Shown here piece after piece: positions 27,978 to 39,018 of a DNA stretch of 64,000 bases (its first letter is position 1; each line of letters starts with the position of its first letter). Position numbers and translations under genes: made by a program. The stretch covers positions 5,290,026 through 5,354,025 of the forward strand of contig NZ_JAGGML010000001.1 of assembly GCF_017875275.1 (NCBI RefSeq), given 5' to 3'. The DNA is from Xanthobacter flavus (GTDB lineage Bacteria; Pseudomonadota; Alphaproteobacteria; Rhizobiales; Xanthobacteraceae). The notes below the pieces were generated by a model. That model did no database searches and was not told the DNA's origin. It worked only from the letters and a program-made list of their open reading frames with translations.

Positions 27978-27983
27978 TTGACA
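27978..27983 (+). promoter_or_regulatory. Candidate -35 box (TTGACA) of the rpmG promoter
   Basis: A perfect TTGACA lies 137 bases upstream of rpmG, after the end of the MFS gene. A matching -10 box is not obvious at 16-18 bases, so this is only a partial call. Confidence 0.35.
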
Positions 27984-28119
27984 TTGGGGGCGCATTGAGA
28001 GAGGTTCCGCGCCCACGAGCCGCCGGAGACCGGCAGCGCGTCCGTTCTTCTTTTCGCCACCTCACGGTTTGCAAAAACCAGACGGTCGCACGCCGCACGC
28101 GGCACCCAGGGATCAAGAC

Positions 28120-28287
28120 ATGGCCAAGGCTGCTACCATCAAGATCAAGCTCCTGTCCTCGGCGGACACGGGCGTGTTCTACGTCACCAAGAAGAATTCC
28201 CGCACCAAGACCGACAAGATCGTGCTCAAGAAGTACGACCCGGTGGTGCGCAAGCACGTCGAGTTCCGCGAGACGAAGATCAAGTGA
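28120..28287 (+). CDS. rpmG: 50S ribosomal protein L33
   Basis: A 55-residue L33 starting [18 protein letters not shown] and ending [11 protein letters not shown]. It lacks the CxxC pairs of the zinc-binding form, so it is the zinc-independent type usual in alphaproteobacteria. The ATG at 28120 gives the standard length; a longer in-frame start is not conserved. It is a single-gene unit with its own terminator. Confidence 0.95.
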   Translation: MAKAATIKIKLLSSADTGVFYVTKKNSRTKTDKIVLKKYDPVVRKHVEFRETKIK

Positions 28288-28352
28288 TTCCGCTGCGGCG
28301 CTGGACAACGGCGCTGCGCGGCCTACAATCTCAGGTTCATCGTGACTGGATA

Positions 28353-28380
28353 GGGCGCCCTCCGGGTGCCCTTTTCTTTT
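28353..28380 (+). terminator. Rho-independent terminator of rpmG
   Basis: GGGCGCCC (28353-28360) pairs with GGGTGCCC (28364-28371) with one G-U pair, followed by TTTTCTTTTT. It lies 65 bases after the stop codon. Confidence 0.85.
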
Positions 28381-28419
28381 TGTGGCCGCGGCCGGGCTAT
28401 GACCCTGCGGCCCCAGCCC

Positions 28420-29688
28420 CTACCGTCCTTGCCGCAAGGCGTTCAGCACCGCGAGGGAGGCGTAGCCGTCCGCCGGGGTGATTCCCGCCTTCTGCTGGAA
28501 GGCCCGCACGGCGCGCATGGTATCGCCGCCCACGCGCCCATCGGTGCCGCCGGTGCTGAAGCCGGCCGCCGTGAGTCGCTGCTGGAGCTCCTGGATTTCC
28601 GCCAGCGTCAGCGCCCGCTCCCCACCGGGCCAGGAGGCGACGAACGGCCCCTCCCCCATCACCCGGTCGCCCAGATGCACCACCGCCAGCGCGTAGTTGG
28701 ACGAGGGGTTGTAGGAACGCACCGCATAGAAATTGTGGAGCAGCAGCAGCGCCGGCCCGCCGGGCCCGCCCGGCAGCCAGAGCCGCGCCGGCTCGTCATA
28801 GGCCGAGAGCGACTGCCCCTCGATGGTGGTGATGCCGAGTTCGCTCCATTGCGACAGCGGCCGGCGCGTCTTGTTGTCGGCGAGGTCGGAATTGAAATTG
28901 CCCGGCAGCTTGGCCTCGAAGCCCCACGGCTCGCCGCGCCGGTACTTGCCGCGCTTCACGAGATAGTTGGCCGTGCCGGCGAGGGCGTCGTCCGGCTTGC
29001 CGAAGGGCGAGATGCGGCCGTCGCCGTCGAAATCCACGCCCATGTTGAGCCATACCTCGGGCATCCACTGGGTGTGACCCATGGCGCCGGCCCACGAGCC
29101 GGTCATCTCCTGCGGCGTGCCCCAGCCGCGCTCGACGATGACCAAAGCGTTGAGAAGCTCCGCCTCCCAGTATTTCCGCCGCCGCGCATCGCCCCACGCC
29201 AGCGCCGCCAGCGAATTGAACACGGGCTTCATGTGCGTCGGATTGGAGAGCACCTCGCCATAGGCGCTTTCCATGCCCCAATAGCCGAGCATCACGCGGC
29301 GATCGACGCCGAACGCCTGCTCGATCCGGTCGAACAGTGCGGAATACTGCTTCGCCTTCTGCTTGCCGGTGGCGATGCGCCAGTCGGAGACGCGGCGGTT
29401 GAGATACTGCCAGGACTGCTCGGTGAATTCCGCCTGGTTGCGGTCCTGCTCATACACCGAGGTGTCGGGCTTCAGGCCGCTGAACACCCTGTTGTAGGTG
29501 GCATCGGAGACGCCGCGGGCGCGCGCGCGGGCACGGAAGGTCTCGACCCATTTGGGGAAGGACTGCGCCGCCTGCTGGGCGAAGACGGGCGGGGCCAGAA
29601 GGCCCGAGCCGGCGAGAAAGGCGCTCCCCGCGAGAGAGAGGGTGAAGGCGCGGCGGCCGATGAGAAGGCGGGATCGGTCGTCGGTCAT
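28420..29688 (-). CDS. Lytic murein transglycosylase, MltB type, with peptidoglycan-binding domain
   Basis: A 422-residue periplasmic enzyme that cuts peptidoglycan glycan strands. It has a twin-arginine-like signal, GRRAFTLSLAG (Arg12-Arg13) with cleavage near FAQQA. The MltB/SLT_2 catalytic domain follows with Glu140 in GYWGMESAYGE and the later motif AMGHTQWMPE. A C-terminal peptidoglycan-binding helix bundle (about 360-420) ends it. The ATG at 29688 has GGGAGAG just upstream. It follows murI by 16 bases on the same strand, so a wall precursor gene and a wall turnover gene share a transcript. Confidence 0.94.
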   Translation of the reverse strand: MTDDRSRLLIGRRAFTLSLAGSAFLAGSGLLAPPVFAQQAAQSFPKWVETFRARARARGVSDATYNRVFSGLKPDTSVYEQDRNQAEFTEQSWQYLNRRVSDWRIATGKQKAKQYSALFDRIEQAFGVDRRVMLGYWGMESAYGEVLSNPTHMKPVFNSLAALAWGDARRRKYWEAELLNALVIVERGWGTPQEMTGSWAGAMGHTQWMPEVWLNMGVDFDGDGRISPFGKPDDALAGTANYLVKRGKYRRGEPWGFEAKLPGNFNSDLADNKTRRPLSQWSELGITTIEGQSLSAYDEPARLWLPGGPGGPALLLLHNFYAVRSYNPSSNYALAVVHLGDRVMGEGPFVASWPGGERALTLAEIQELQQRLTAAGFSTGGTDGRVGGDTMRAVRAFQQKAGITPADGYASLAVLNALRQGR

Positions 29689-29704
29689 GTCTCTCCCGGT
29701 CAGG

Positions 29705-30601
29705 TCAGCTAGAGGAGGTGAAGGGACGGGCGGAGGCCAGCACTTCGGGATCGGCCACGGTGCGGCCGACGATGGCGGTGACACGCTCCGGCTCGAACGG
29801 CCTGAGCGTGGAGATGAGGCGCACGGGCGCCGTATCGGGCAGGGCCGCCGCCGGGCCGATGAGCTGCGTCACCCGCCGGGCGATGGCGGGCGCCGGGTCC
29901 ATCCAGGTGACGGGCCACGGCGCGAGGCGCTCGAAGCGATCCACCAGCAGCGGATAATGGGTGCAGGCGAGCACCACCGTGTCGGTGCGCCGGCCGTCGG
30001 CGGAGACGAAGCAGGGCGCGATTTCGGCGGCGATGTCCGCGTCGTCCACCGGATCCCCCGCCATGGCCGCCTCGGCGAGGCCCGCGAGCCGGTCGCTGGG
30101 CACGAGGGCCACGTCGCACCCCTGCGCGAACTCGCGCACGAGGCCGGCCGTATAGTCCCGCCGCACGGTACCGGGCGTGGCGAGCACGCTCACCCGCTTG
30201 GTGCGGGAGGCGATGCACGCCGGCTTGATGGCCGGCACGGTGCCGATGAAGGGCAGTTGATGGCGCGCGCGCAGGCTCGGCAGCGCCAGCGTGGAAATGG
30301 TGTTGCAGGCGATGATGACGAGATCGGGCGCTACGTCCGCGATCAGCCGGTCCACCACGTGGCCGACGCGCTCCAGCATCACGTCGTCGGGGAGCGCGCC
30401 ATAGGGAAAGGCCGCGTCGTCCGCCGCATAGACGAGCCGCGCGTCCGGCCGGGCCTTCGCCACCTCCCGGAAGACGGTGAGGCCGCCCACCCCCGAATCG
30501 AACACGAGAATGGTCGGCGCGACATCCGGCAGGGACGCAGTCGCGGGCAATTGGGCGGCGAGGGAGGTCACGGCGGAACTCTCGATGGCAGCGTGTGCCA
30601 T
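29705..30601 (-). CDS. murI: Glutamate racemase
   Basis: A 298-residue racemase that makes D-glutamate for peptidoglycan. FDSGVGGLTVFREV is the N-terminal loop with the catalytic Asp region. The two catalytic cysteines lie in IIACNTISTLA and VLACTHYPLL. An N-terminal stretch of about 28 residues precedes the conserved core, so the true start may be slightly downstream of 30601. It is transcribed with mltB and divergent from the ModE-like gene. Confidence 0.94.
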   Translation of the reverse strand: MAHAAIESSAVTSLAAQLPATASLPDVAPTILVFDSGVGGLTVFREVAKARPDARLVYAADDAAFPYGALPDDVMLERVGHVVDRLIADVAPDLVIIACNTISTLALPSLRARHQLPFIGTVPAIKPACIASRTKRVSVLATPGTVRRDYTAGLVREFAQGCDVALVPSDRLAGLAEAAMAGDPVDDADIAAEIAPCFVSADGRRTDTVVLACTHYPLLVDRFERLAPWPVTWMDPAPAIARRVTQLIGPAAALPDTAPVRLISTLRPFEPERVTAIVGRTVADPEVLASARPFTSSS

Positions 30602-30756
30602 GGCTTATCCTCAATGGCGCAGGCGAGATTGTGACGGGCGCATCGTAAAGGAAGGGTGAGCGCGGGGTCGGCTTCCTCCTCCACGGCCATGGACCGGCGA
30701 CAAGGCGGCCCGCCATTTGTTAAGCTGCGCGCGGCGTATACAGCGTGCGAGGGTCC

Positions 30757-31113
30757 ATGGCGTCGCTGAGCGTGCGAATCGATCTTGCCCCCGGCGGCCG
30801 GCTCGGCCCCGGCAAGATCGAGCTTCTGGAGAAGATCGCCGCCCTCGGCTCCATCTCGGCGGCGGGGCGCGAGATGGACATGTCCTATCGCCGGGCGTGG
30901 GAGCTGGTGGAGGAACTGAACGCGCTGTTCCCCTCCCCGCTCGTTTCGGCCCGCTCCGGCGGCAGGCACGGCGGCGGCACCGCGCTCACCGCGCTGGGCG
31001 CGTGCGTCGTCGCGAACTACCGCACCATTGAACAGGCCGCCGATGCGGCAACGCGCGCGGCCGTGGCCGAGCTGGAGGCGGAACTCGCCGCCACGCCCAC
31101 CGCCGCCGAGTAG
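30757..31113 (+). CDS. ModE-like winged-helix regulator without molybdate-binding domain
   Basis: A 118-residue protein corresponding to the N-terminal LysR-type winged helix of ModE: LLEKIAALGSISAAGREMDMSYRRAWELV, read in parts, holds the helix-turn-helix. GGRHGGGTALTALG is the typical wing. The C-terminal molybdate-binding (TOBE) domains are absent, so the sensed signal is unclear. The ATG at 30757 has GAGGG upstream. It lies between murI (divergent) and ccmB (convergent). Many genomes carry such short ModE-like proteins. Confidence 0.88.
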   Translation: MASLSVRIDLAPGGRLGPGKIELLEKIAALGSISAAGREMDMSYRRAWELVEELNALFPSPLVSARSGGRHGGGTALTALGACVVANYRTIEQAADAATRAAVAELEAELAATPTAAE

Positions 31114-31119
31114 TCTTTC

Positions 31120-31791
31120 CTAACTCCGTGCCGCCCGGAGCGCCGCCGCAGCCGCCACCGGCCCCAGCACCAGCGCGAACAGAGCCAGACCCGCCAGCAC
31201 CCGGAACGGCGTGCCGAACGGCACCGGGCCCGTCACAGCCGCCTGCGTCGCCGAGACGGCGAAGATCAGCACCGGGATGGTGAGCGGGATCACCAGCACC
31301 GCGATCAAGAGCCCACCCCGCCGGAACGCCCCGGCGAAGGCCGCGCCGATGAGACCGAGGAAGGTCACGGCGGGCGTGCCCACCAGCAAAGTGAGCACGA
31401 CCGCGCCGATGGCGGCGGGCTCAAGATTCAGCATCAGCGCCAGCACCGGCGCAGCGAGCACCAGGGGCAGGCCGGTGGCGAGCCAGTGGGCGAGGCCCTT
31501 GGCGGCGGCGGTCAGTTCCAGCGGCAGCGCGGAAAGGGTGAGCGCATCGAGGGAGCCGTCCTCCGCATCGGCGGCGAACAGGCGCTCCAGCCCGATAAGG
31601 CTCGCGAGCAGCGCGCCGATCCACAGGATCGCCGGGCCGATCCGCGCCAGCAGCACGAGGTCCGGCCCCACAGCGAACGGCACCACCGTCACCACGGAGA
31701 GGAAGAACACCACCCCCAGCCCCGCGCCCCCGCCGGAGCCCAGCGACAGCGCCAGATCCCGGCGCACGATGGCAAGGAAGGCGGCGATCAT
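31120..31791 (-). CDS. ccmB: Heme exporter protein CcmB
   Basis: A 223-residue inner-membrane protein with six hydrophobic segments. It is the membrane subunit of the CcmAB ABC transporter in System I cytochrome c maturation. It starts MIAAFLAIVRRDLALSLGSG, and the loop GLERLFAADAEDGSLDALTLS is characteristic of CcmB. The start overlaps the ccmA stop by 4 bases (ATGA). ccmC and ccmD, which often follow, are not present downstream; the ModE-like gene is convergent instead. Confidence 0.95.
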   Translation of the reverse strand: MIAAFLAIVRRDLALSLGSGGGAGLGVVFFLSVVTVVPFAVGPDLVLLARIGPAILWIGALLASLIGLERLFAADAEDGSLDALTLSALPLELTAAAKGLAHWLATGLPLVLAAPVLALMLNLEPAAIGAVVLTLLVGTPAVTFLGLIGAAFAGAFRRGGLLIAVLVIPLTIPVLIFAVSATQAAVTGPVPFGTPFRVLAGLALFALVLGPVAAAAALRAARS

Positions 31792-32411
31792 GCTCCCACC
31801 CCTCCCAGCCGCAGTTCGTCCGTCTCGCCGAGGTCGAGCGGCGCGTGGGTGGCGGCGATGAGCAGGCCGCCGGCGGCCAGATGCGCGCGGCCGAAGGCGG
31901 CGAAGCGGGCCTGCGCCTTCACGTCCAGCGCGGTGGTCGGCTCGTCCAGCACCCAGATCGGCCGCTTCGCCACCAGCAGGCGGGCGATGGCGAGGCGGCG
32001 CTTCTGGCCGGCGGAGAGCACCTGCGCGCGCAGCCGCCCGAGGCCGCCGAGGCCCACCTCCTCCAGCGCCTCCTCCACCGCGAGACCGCCGCCGCCGAGC
32101 ACGGTGCGCCAGAAGGCGAGGTTGGCGGCCACCGTGAGCGCGCCCTTCACCGCATCGTCATGCCCGAGATAATGGATCTGCTCGCCCACGTTCTCCCCGC
32201 CCCCCGAAGAGCCGTCATCCAGACGCACGGTGCCAGCGGTGGGCGCCAGCAGCCCCGCGAGGATGCGCAGCAGCGAGGATTTGCCGGCGCCGTTCGGCCC
32301 GACCACCACCAGCGCGCGGCCGGCCTCAGCCGAAACGGCGAGCCCCTCGAACAGGAGCCGGAATCCTCTTCGGCAGGACAGGTTATCCCCTACCAGCGCC
32401 TTGACAGTCAT
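31788..32411 (-). CDS. ccmA: Heme exporter ATP-binding protein CcmA
   Basis: A 207-residue ABC ATPase with Walker A GPNGAGKS (38-45), the signature LSAGQKRRLAIAR and the Walker B region WVLDEPTTALD. With CcmB it drives release of heme-loaded CcmE during cytochrome c maturation. The ATG at 32411 (MTVKALVGDNLSCRRG) gives the family length. It is divergent from acnA, an arrangement seen in other Hyphomicrobiales, and coupled by ATGA to ccmB. Confidence 0.96.
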   Translation of the reverse strand: MTVKALVGDNLSCRRGFRLLFEGLAVSAEAGRALVVVGPNGAGKSSLLRILAGLLAPTAGTVRLDDGSSGGGENVGEQIHYLGHDDAVKGALTVAANLAFWRTVLGGGGLAVEEALEEVGLGGLGRLRAQVLSAGQKRRLAIARLLVAKRPIWVLDEPTTALDVKAQARFAAFGRAHLAAGGLLIAATHAPLDLGETDELRLGGVGA

Positions 32412-32587
32412 GCGTTGCCGACCCCTGCCTTTTGGTGCATTGCACATTCAACGCTGTTATCGCATGACCGCGCTTTGAAATGGCTCTATAAAGCCCGCAG
32501 CCGCGCCGTCCAAGGTGGTGGGGAGAAGACCTCCACCCTCGCAGGAGGTGCTGTTTCGGTCGATCATCGAACCGGAGTTTTCCAGCC

Positions 32588-35284
<2,697 letters not shown>

Positions 35285-35323
35285 TCGTTCGGCGCTTTAG
35301 GGCGCTGACGGAACCGTGATGAG

Positions 35324-35355
35324 CGCCGGCCCGATGCCTGTCGGGCCGGCGTTTT
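35324..35355 (+). terminator. Rho-independent terminator of acnA
   Basis: CGCCGGCCCG (35324-35333) pairs perfectly with CGGGCCGGCG (35342-35351), followed by TTTT. Confidence 0.85.
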
Positions 35356-35473
35356 CGCGTCGGGAGCGGCGCCTTGGGCGGCTCAAAGATACCGCCCCGC
35401 ACCCCTTTGTGACTGGAGTGCGCTGCGTCAGTCCGCTATCTCGGAAACACATTCCAACAACCCATTGCGCCCG

Positions 35474-36205
35474 ATGATGTTGAACCGCTCCGCCCTTGCG
35501 CTCGTCCTTGCCCTCGCCGCCTCGCCGGCGCTGGCGCAGACCCAGCCGAAAGTGGTGGTGGAACTGTTCACGAGCCAGGGCTGCGCCTCCTGCCCGCCCG
35601 CCGACGCGCTGCTGAACGATCTCGCCAAGGATCCGCAGGTGCTCGCGCTCACCCTCTCGGTGGATTACTGGGACTATGTGGGCTGGAAGGACACCCTCGC
35701 CCTGCACGGCCATTCCCTGCGCCAGAAGGCCTATGCCGAGCAGCGGCCGGACAAGAAGGTGTATACCCCCCAGATGGTCATCGACGGGCAGATCGTCGCC
35801 AAGGGCAGCGATCGTGCCGCGGTGCAGCGCGCCGTCATGACCGCCCGCGCCTCCGGCGGCCTCTCCCTTCCGGTGGAGGTGAAGCGCGAAGGCGAGGACA
35901 TCGAGATCACCCTGCCCCAGTCCCTCACCATCGCCGACGGCGCCGAGGTGTGGGCCTGCCCCGTCGCCCGCGCCCAGACGGTCTCCATCGGCCGGGGCGA
36001 GAACGGCGGTCGCAACGTGACCTACGCCAATGTGGTGCGCGGCTGGACCCGCGTTGCCCGCTGGGAGGGGGACGCCCGCACCTTCAAGGTGCCGCTGAAG
36101 GACATCCACCGCGACGGCAGCGACGCGGTGGCGGTGATGGTGCAGACGGGCACCCCGGCCACCCCCGGCCAGATCGTCGGCGCGACCCTCTTTCCGCTCG
36201 ACTGA
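35474..36205 (+). CDS. DUF1223 protein, periplasmic thioredoxin-like
   Basis: A 243-residue protein with a signal peptide (MMLNRSALALVLALAASPALA, cleavage near AQT). A thioredoxin-like domain follows in which VELFTSQGCASCPPAD carries a CxxC pair at the expected place. The later YTPQMVIDG resembles the cis-Pro loop. This is the DUF1223 family, for which a redox role is plausible but unproven. The ATG at 35474 is chosen over a TTG nine bases earlier. It is a single-gene unit after acnA. Confidence 0.88.
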   Translation: MMLNRSALALVLALAASPALAQTQPKVVVELFTSQGCASCPPADALLNDLAKDPQVLALTLSVDYWDYVGWKDTLALHGHSLRQKAYAEQRPDKKVYTPQMVIDGQIVAKGSDRAAVQRAVMTARASGGLSLPVEVKREGEDIEITLPQSLTIADGAEVWACPVARAQTVSIGRGENGGRNVTYANVVRGWTRVARWEGDARTFKVPLKDIHRDGSDAVAVMVQTGTPATPGQIVGATLFPLD

Positions 36206-36336
36206 CCCTCTCGACCGACTCGGCACTCTCCCGAACGGCCATCGAACCGGCCTGAACGGCGCGGTTCGGCGCACCTGAATCGCTTCCGATTCTCCCAAGT
36301 CGATTCGGCTCGGGAAACGGGCTCTCGCGCGGGCCC

Positions 36337-36366
36337 AAAAAAAAAGGCCATCCGCTGGGGATGGCC
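36337..36366 (-). terminator. Rho-independent terminator of the candidate small RNA
   Basis: GGCCATCC (36346-36353) pairs with GGATGGCC (36359-36366). The transcript then runs into nine U residues (A-run 36337-36345). The plus strand has no T-run after the stem, so direction is clear. Confidence 0.85.
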
Positions 36367-36480
36367 TGCATCGGGGGTCTGAAGTCGGTGCGTAGCCTGG
36401 CCGGTTCGGATGCACCCCGGGGGGCTGGGGGGCTGGGATAGACCGGAGCGCCTCACGAACCGGCCCTGCTACGCGAAGAA
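36337..36480 (-). ncRNA. Candidate structured small RNA on the minus strand
   Basis: A hairpin in three blocks: 36468-36474 with 36390-36396 (7 bp), 36456-36465 with 36399-36408 (10 bp, GGCCGGTTCG type), and 36443-36451 with 36412-36420 (9 bp with two wobble pairs). These are closed by a loop very rich in C on the transcript. A canonical terminator with nine T residues ends it. The 5' end is a guess. No protein is encoded on this strand upstream of the terminator, so it must serve a non-coding transcript. It is shorter than typical 6S RNA, and I cannot assign a family. Confidence 0.5.
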
Positions 36481-36702
36481 AGATCGCGCTCCGCCGCGGC
36501 ATGCGATTGGCCGAATTTCGGCGACACTGTGATTCCATTGACGTTGGCGTGATGGGTATTCGAGTATGCTCAGACCATGTGGAGCAGCCGGCTACGGATT
36601 GGCCTTGAAAGGGTTGGCCGGTGGAGGGATCATGAGCGATACGCGCGTCCGCCTTCGGCACCCCCGCCGGAAAGCGGCGCCAGACAAGGACCAGGAGGCC
36701 CG

Positions 36703-37074
36703 ATGGGAGACATCGAACCTATAGTCCTGCCCCGGCGCGGTGGAACGCCGGTTCAGCCCTCCACGCCCGCGCCCGTCCCCCTCCGCGTCACCTTCGACCG
36801 CCGCGAGCTGGACCGCATCCTCGACCTCTACGGCCGCATGGTCGCCCAGGGCGAGTGGCGCGACTATGCCATTGATTTTCAACGCGACAAGGCCGTCTTC
36901 GCCATCTATCGGCGGTCCATGGACGTGCCGCTCTACCGCATCGAGAAGGACCCGCGCCTCGCCCGCAAGCAGGGCATGTACAGCGTGGTCTCGCAGACCG
37001 GCCTCATCCTCAAGCGCGGCCACGAATTGCCCCGCGTGCTGGCGGTCCTGGAAAAGCCGCTGCGCACCATCTGA
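36703..37074 (+). CDS. DUF2794 family protein
   Basis: A 123-residue soluble protein. After a Pro-rich start, it has VTFDRRELDRILDLYGRMVAQGEWRDYAIDF and an alternating-strand C-terminal half, which is the DUF2794 pattern in alphaproteobacteria. AGGAGG lies five bases before the ATG at 36703, which decides the start over a longer frame. The function is unknown. It is convergent with irr and shares the terminator hairpin region. Confidence 0.88.
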   Translation: MGDIEPIVLPRRGGTPVQPSTPAPVPLRVTFDRRELDRILDLYGRMVAQGEWRDYAIDFQRDKAVFAIYRRSMDVPLYRIEKDPRLARKQGMYSVVSQTGLILKRGHELPRVLAVLEKPLRTI

Positions 37075-37092
37075 TGCAGAGCCCGGACATGG

Positions 37093-37116
37093 AAAAGGCC
37101 GGGCAATGCCCGGCCT
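37093..37116 (-). terminator. Terminator between DUF2794 gene and irr
   Basis: GGCCGGGC (37097-37104) pairs with GCCCGGCC (37108-37115). On the minus strand TTTT follows, so it fits irr best, although the hairpin could slow transcription from both sides. Confidence 0.7.
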
Positions 37117-37140
37117 ATCATACTGAAATCTAAGATCGAA

Positions 37141-37686
37141 TCAGCCGCGGTTCGAGCCCTTGCGGCGCAGCCGAACCACCACGTCCACCCGCGCGACCTC
37201 GAAGCCTTCCGGCGGCTCGGGCAGCAGGTTCACCGACACATCGGCGGCGGGAATGTCGACGAGGTCGTTCTGGCCCTCGACGAAGAAGTGGTGGTGGTCG
37301 GAGGCGTTGGTGTCGAAATAGGTCTTGGACCCGTCCACGGCCACCTCGCGCAGCAGGCTCACTTCCGTGAACTGGTGCAAGGTGTTGTAGACGGTCGCCA
37401 GCGACACCGGGAAGCGTGCCTTGATGGCTTCCTCGTGCAGGATTTCCGCAGTGACGTGCCGGTCGCCCTTGGCAAACAGAAGCCAGCCGAGGGCAAGGCG
37501 CTGACGGGTCGGCCGCAGGCCAACCTCCTTGAGCATTTCGCGGACGTCGTGGAAGGGGCAGCCGGTGCGACGCGCGGTGTTAACATCCCGAAGCTGGGCG
37601 ACGGGAAGGACCGGCTCAACCTGCATGTCACCGCCCTGGGAGAAGGAGGTGGTGAAGGTGGTACGGGCGCGGGGCATCTCGGTCAT
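37141..37686 (-). CDS. irr: Iron response regulator Irr (Fur family)
   Basis: A 181-residue Fur-family regulator. The heme regulatory motif GCPFHDV has Cys43-Pro44, the site through which heme triggers Irr turnover in Bradyrhizobium. The DNA-binding domain is LRPTRQRLALGWLLFAKGDR plus VSLATVYNTLHQF, and the second heme site is the triple His at 131-133 (DHHHFFVEG). It controls iron and heme genes under iron limitation; hemB and ccmAB in this window are plausible but unproven targets. The start may be at codon 1, 4 or 21; none has a strong ribosome site. Confidence 0.94.
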   Translation of the reverse strand: MTEMPRARTTFTTSFSQGGDMQVEPVLPVAQLRDVNTARRTGCPFHDVREMLKEVGLRPTRQRLALGWLLFAKGDRHVTAEILHEEAIKARFPVSLATVYNTLHQFTEVSLLREVAVDGSKTYFDTNASDHHHFFVEGQNDLVDIPAADVSVNLLPEPPEGFEVARVDVVVRLRRKGSNRG

Positions 37687-37964
37687 TTCGGCTGCAATCT
37701 TCGCTAGCTAAAACCAAAATATGCGCCGCCGAGGGAAACGCAATGCGAATGCCTCCGAAGACGACTAGCAAATTTATACCCCATGCTGCAGGGCAGCGCC
37801 ATACGGCAGGGCCTGAGTAAGAACATTTCCAAGGTAGGGGCACACCATCGTCCCCTGCGTCATCGCCAGTCACATGAGCGTCAATCCCCGCTCGGAGCAT
37901 GGACAATGGCGCCCCCGCCAAGCTATCGCCGGGGCTGCGCCGCCGACCGCATAGGGAGCCTGCC

Positions 37965-38453
37965 TTGTATCCGACCACGAAGGAAACCGCGTCCCTGCTG
38001 CTGGTGGCAGGCTCTGTCATGGCTCTTTCGGCGGCCTGGTATTTCCAGCTCGTGGTTGGCCTCGCGCCCTGCCCGCTGTGCCTCGACCAGCGCATTGCCT
38101 ATTACGCCGCCGTGCCGCTGGGGCTGATCGCCTTCTTCCTTGCCCGCAGCGATCGCTCAAGTCCGGCGCGGGTGCTTCTGGCGCTGCTGGGCGTGGCGAT
38201 GCTCGTCAACGCCGGGATCGCGGTCTATCACGCTGGCATCGAATGGCAGTTCTGGACCGGCCCGACGGCCTGCACTGGCGCGCCGGTGGCCACCACAAAC
38301 GTGCTCTCGGCGCTCAAGGGCGCGCGCGTGCCGCGCTGCGACGAAGCGGCGTGGCGGATGTTCGGGCTGTCCATGGCGGGGTGGAACGCGCTGATCGCGC
38401 TTGCTCTGGCGGCCGTGGGCTTCGCAGGCGCGACGACCGGTCGCAAGGCCTGA
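37965..38453 (+). CDS. Disulfide bond formation protein DsbB family
   Basis: A four-helix inner-membrane protein (162 residues from this start) with the first redox pair in GLAPCPLCLDQRIAYY. The second Cys region is GPTACTGAP through VPRCDEAAW. It would reoxidise periplasmic DsbA and pass electrons to quinone. A TTG at 37965 has GGGAG eight bases upstream and gives the usual DsbB length. An ATG at 37899 would add 22 Arg/Pro-rich residues but has its GGAG too close. It is divergent from irr. Confidence 0.88.
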   Translation: MYPTTKETASLLLVAGSVMALSAAWYFQLVVGLAPCPLCLDQRIAYYAAVPLGLIAFFLARSDRSSPARVLLALLGVAMLVNAGIAVYHAGIEWQFWTGPTACTGAPVATTNVLSALKGARVPRCDEAAWRMFGLSMAGWNALIALALAAVGFAGATTGRKA

Positions 38454-38460
38454 GCGGGGC

Positions 38461-39018
38461 TCAGGGATCGAGTTCGGTATCCCAGTAGAGATAGTCCATC
38501 CAGCTCTCGTGCAGATAGTTCGGCGGGAAGTGCCGGCCGTTCTGGTGGAGATCGTGCACGGAAGGCTGGAAGGGCGTCTGCGCGGGCCACATCCCCGCGT
38601 CCGCCGGCATATGGCCGCCCTTGCGCAGGTTGCAGGGGGAACAGGCCGCGACCACGTTCTCCCAGGTTGTCTGGCCGCCCTTCGAGCGCGGGATCACATG
38701 GTCGAACGTGAGATCGTCGCGTGAACCGCAATATTGGCAGGAGAAGCGGTCCCGCAGGAAGACGTTGAAACGGGTAAAGGCTGGTTGGCGAGTGGGCTTC
38801 ACGAAGGTGCGCAGAGACACGACGCTCGGCAGCCTGATTTCAAAACCCGGACTTCGCACCGCCTTGTCGTAATATTCGACGATATTCACCCGGTCGAGGA
38901 AGACAGCCTTGATGGCGTCTTGCCAGCTCCAGACCGACAGCGGGTAATAGCTCAACGGGCGGTAGTCCGCGTTGAGCACGAGCGCTGGCCAGGCACCTGA
39001 TGACAAAGCAGTGGTCAA
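38461..39018 (-). CDS. HNH endonuclease
   Basis: A 185-residue protein with a zinc-bound HNH domain: FSCQYCG, LTFDHVIPRSKGGQTTWENV (Asp-His core) and AACSPCNLRKGG. The N-terminal half (VLNADYRPLSYYPLSVWSW) is typical of a stand-alone chromosomal family found throughout alphaproteobacteria. There is no methylase or restriction partner nearby. The TTG at 39018 has AGGAGG seven bases upstream, which decides the start. It is convergent with dsbB, with a seven-base gap. It may act in repair or on foreign DNA; the role is unknown. Confidence 0.92.
   Translation of the reverse strand: MTTALSSGAWPALVLNADYRPLSYYPLSVWSWQDAIKAVFLDRVNIVEYYDKAVRSPGFEIRLPSVVSLRTFVKPTRQPAFTRFNVFLRDRFSCQYCGSRDDLTFDHVIPRSKGGQTTWENVVAACSPCNLRKGGHMPADAGMWPAQTPFQPSVHDLHQNGRHFPPNYLHESWMDYLYWDTELDP

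Larger units (their letters stand above)
36206..36702. other. Intergenic region holding a probable small RNA gene
   Basis: 497 bases without a protein gene I can support. The middle contains a long imperfect hairpin and a perfect minus-strand terminator (annotated separately). The right end holds the leader of the DUF2794 gene with AGGAGG at 36693-36698. Confidence 0.7.

Noticed and set aside
36022..36456. 144-codon minus-strand frame through the terminator near 36350 and into the DUF1223 gene
   Set aside because: It crosses a strong terminator, overlaps a real gene antisense and has no family match; the terminator is better explained by a non-coding RNA.
36337..36480. Labelling the structured RNA as 6S RNA or SRP RNA
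   Set aside because: It is shorter than usual 6S RNA and lacks a clear large central bubble. The SRP tetraloop and AGCA motifs are not present. It is left unassigned.
38461..39018. Restriction-modification or defence role for the HNH nuclease
   Set aside because: There is no methyltransferase, specificity subunit or other defence gene nearby, and this HNH family is a common single chromosomal gene.
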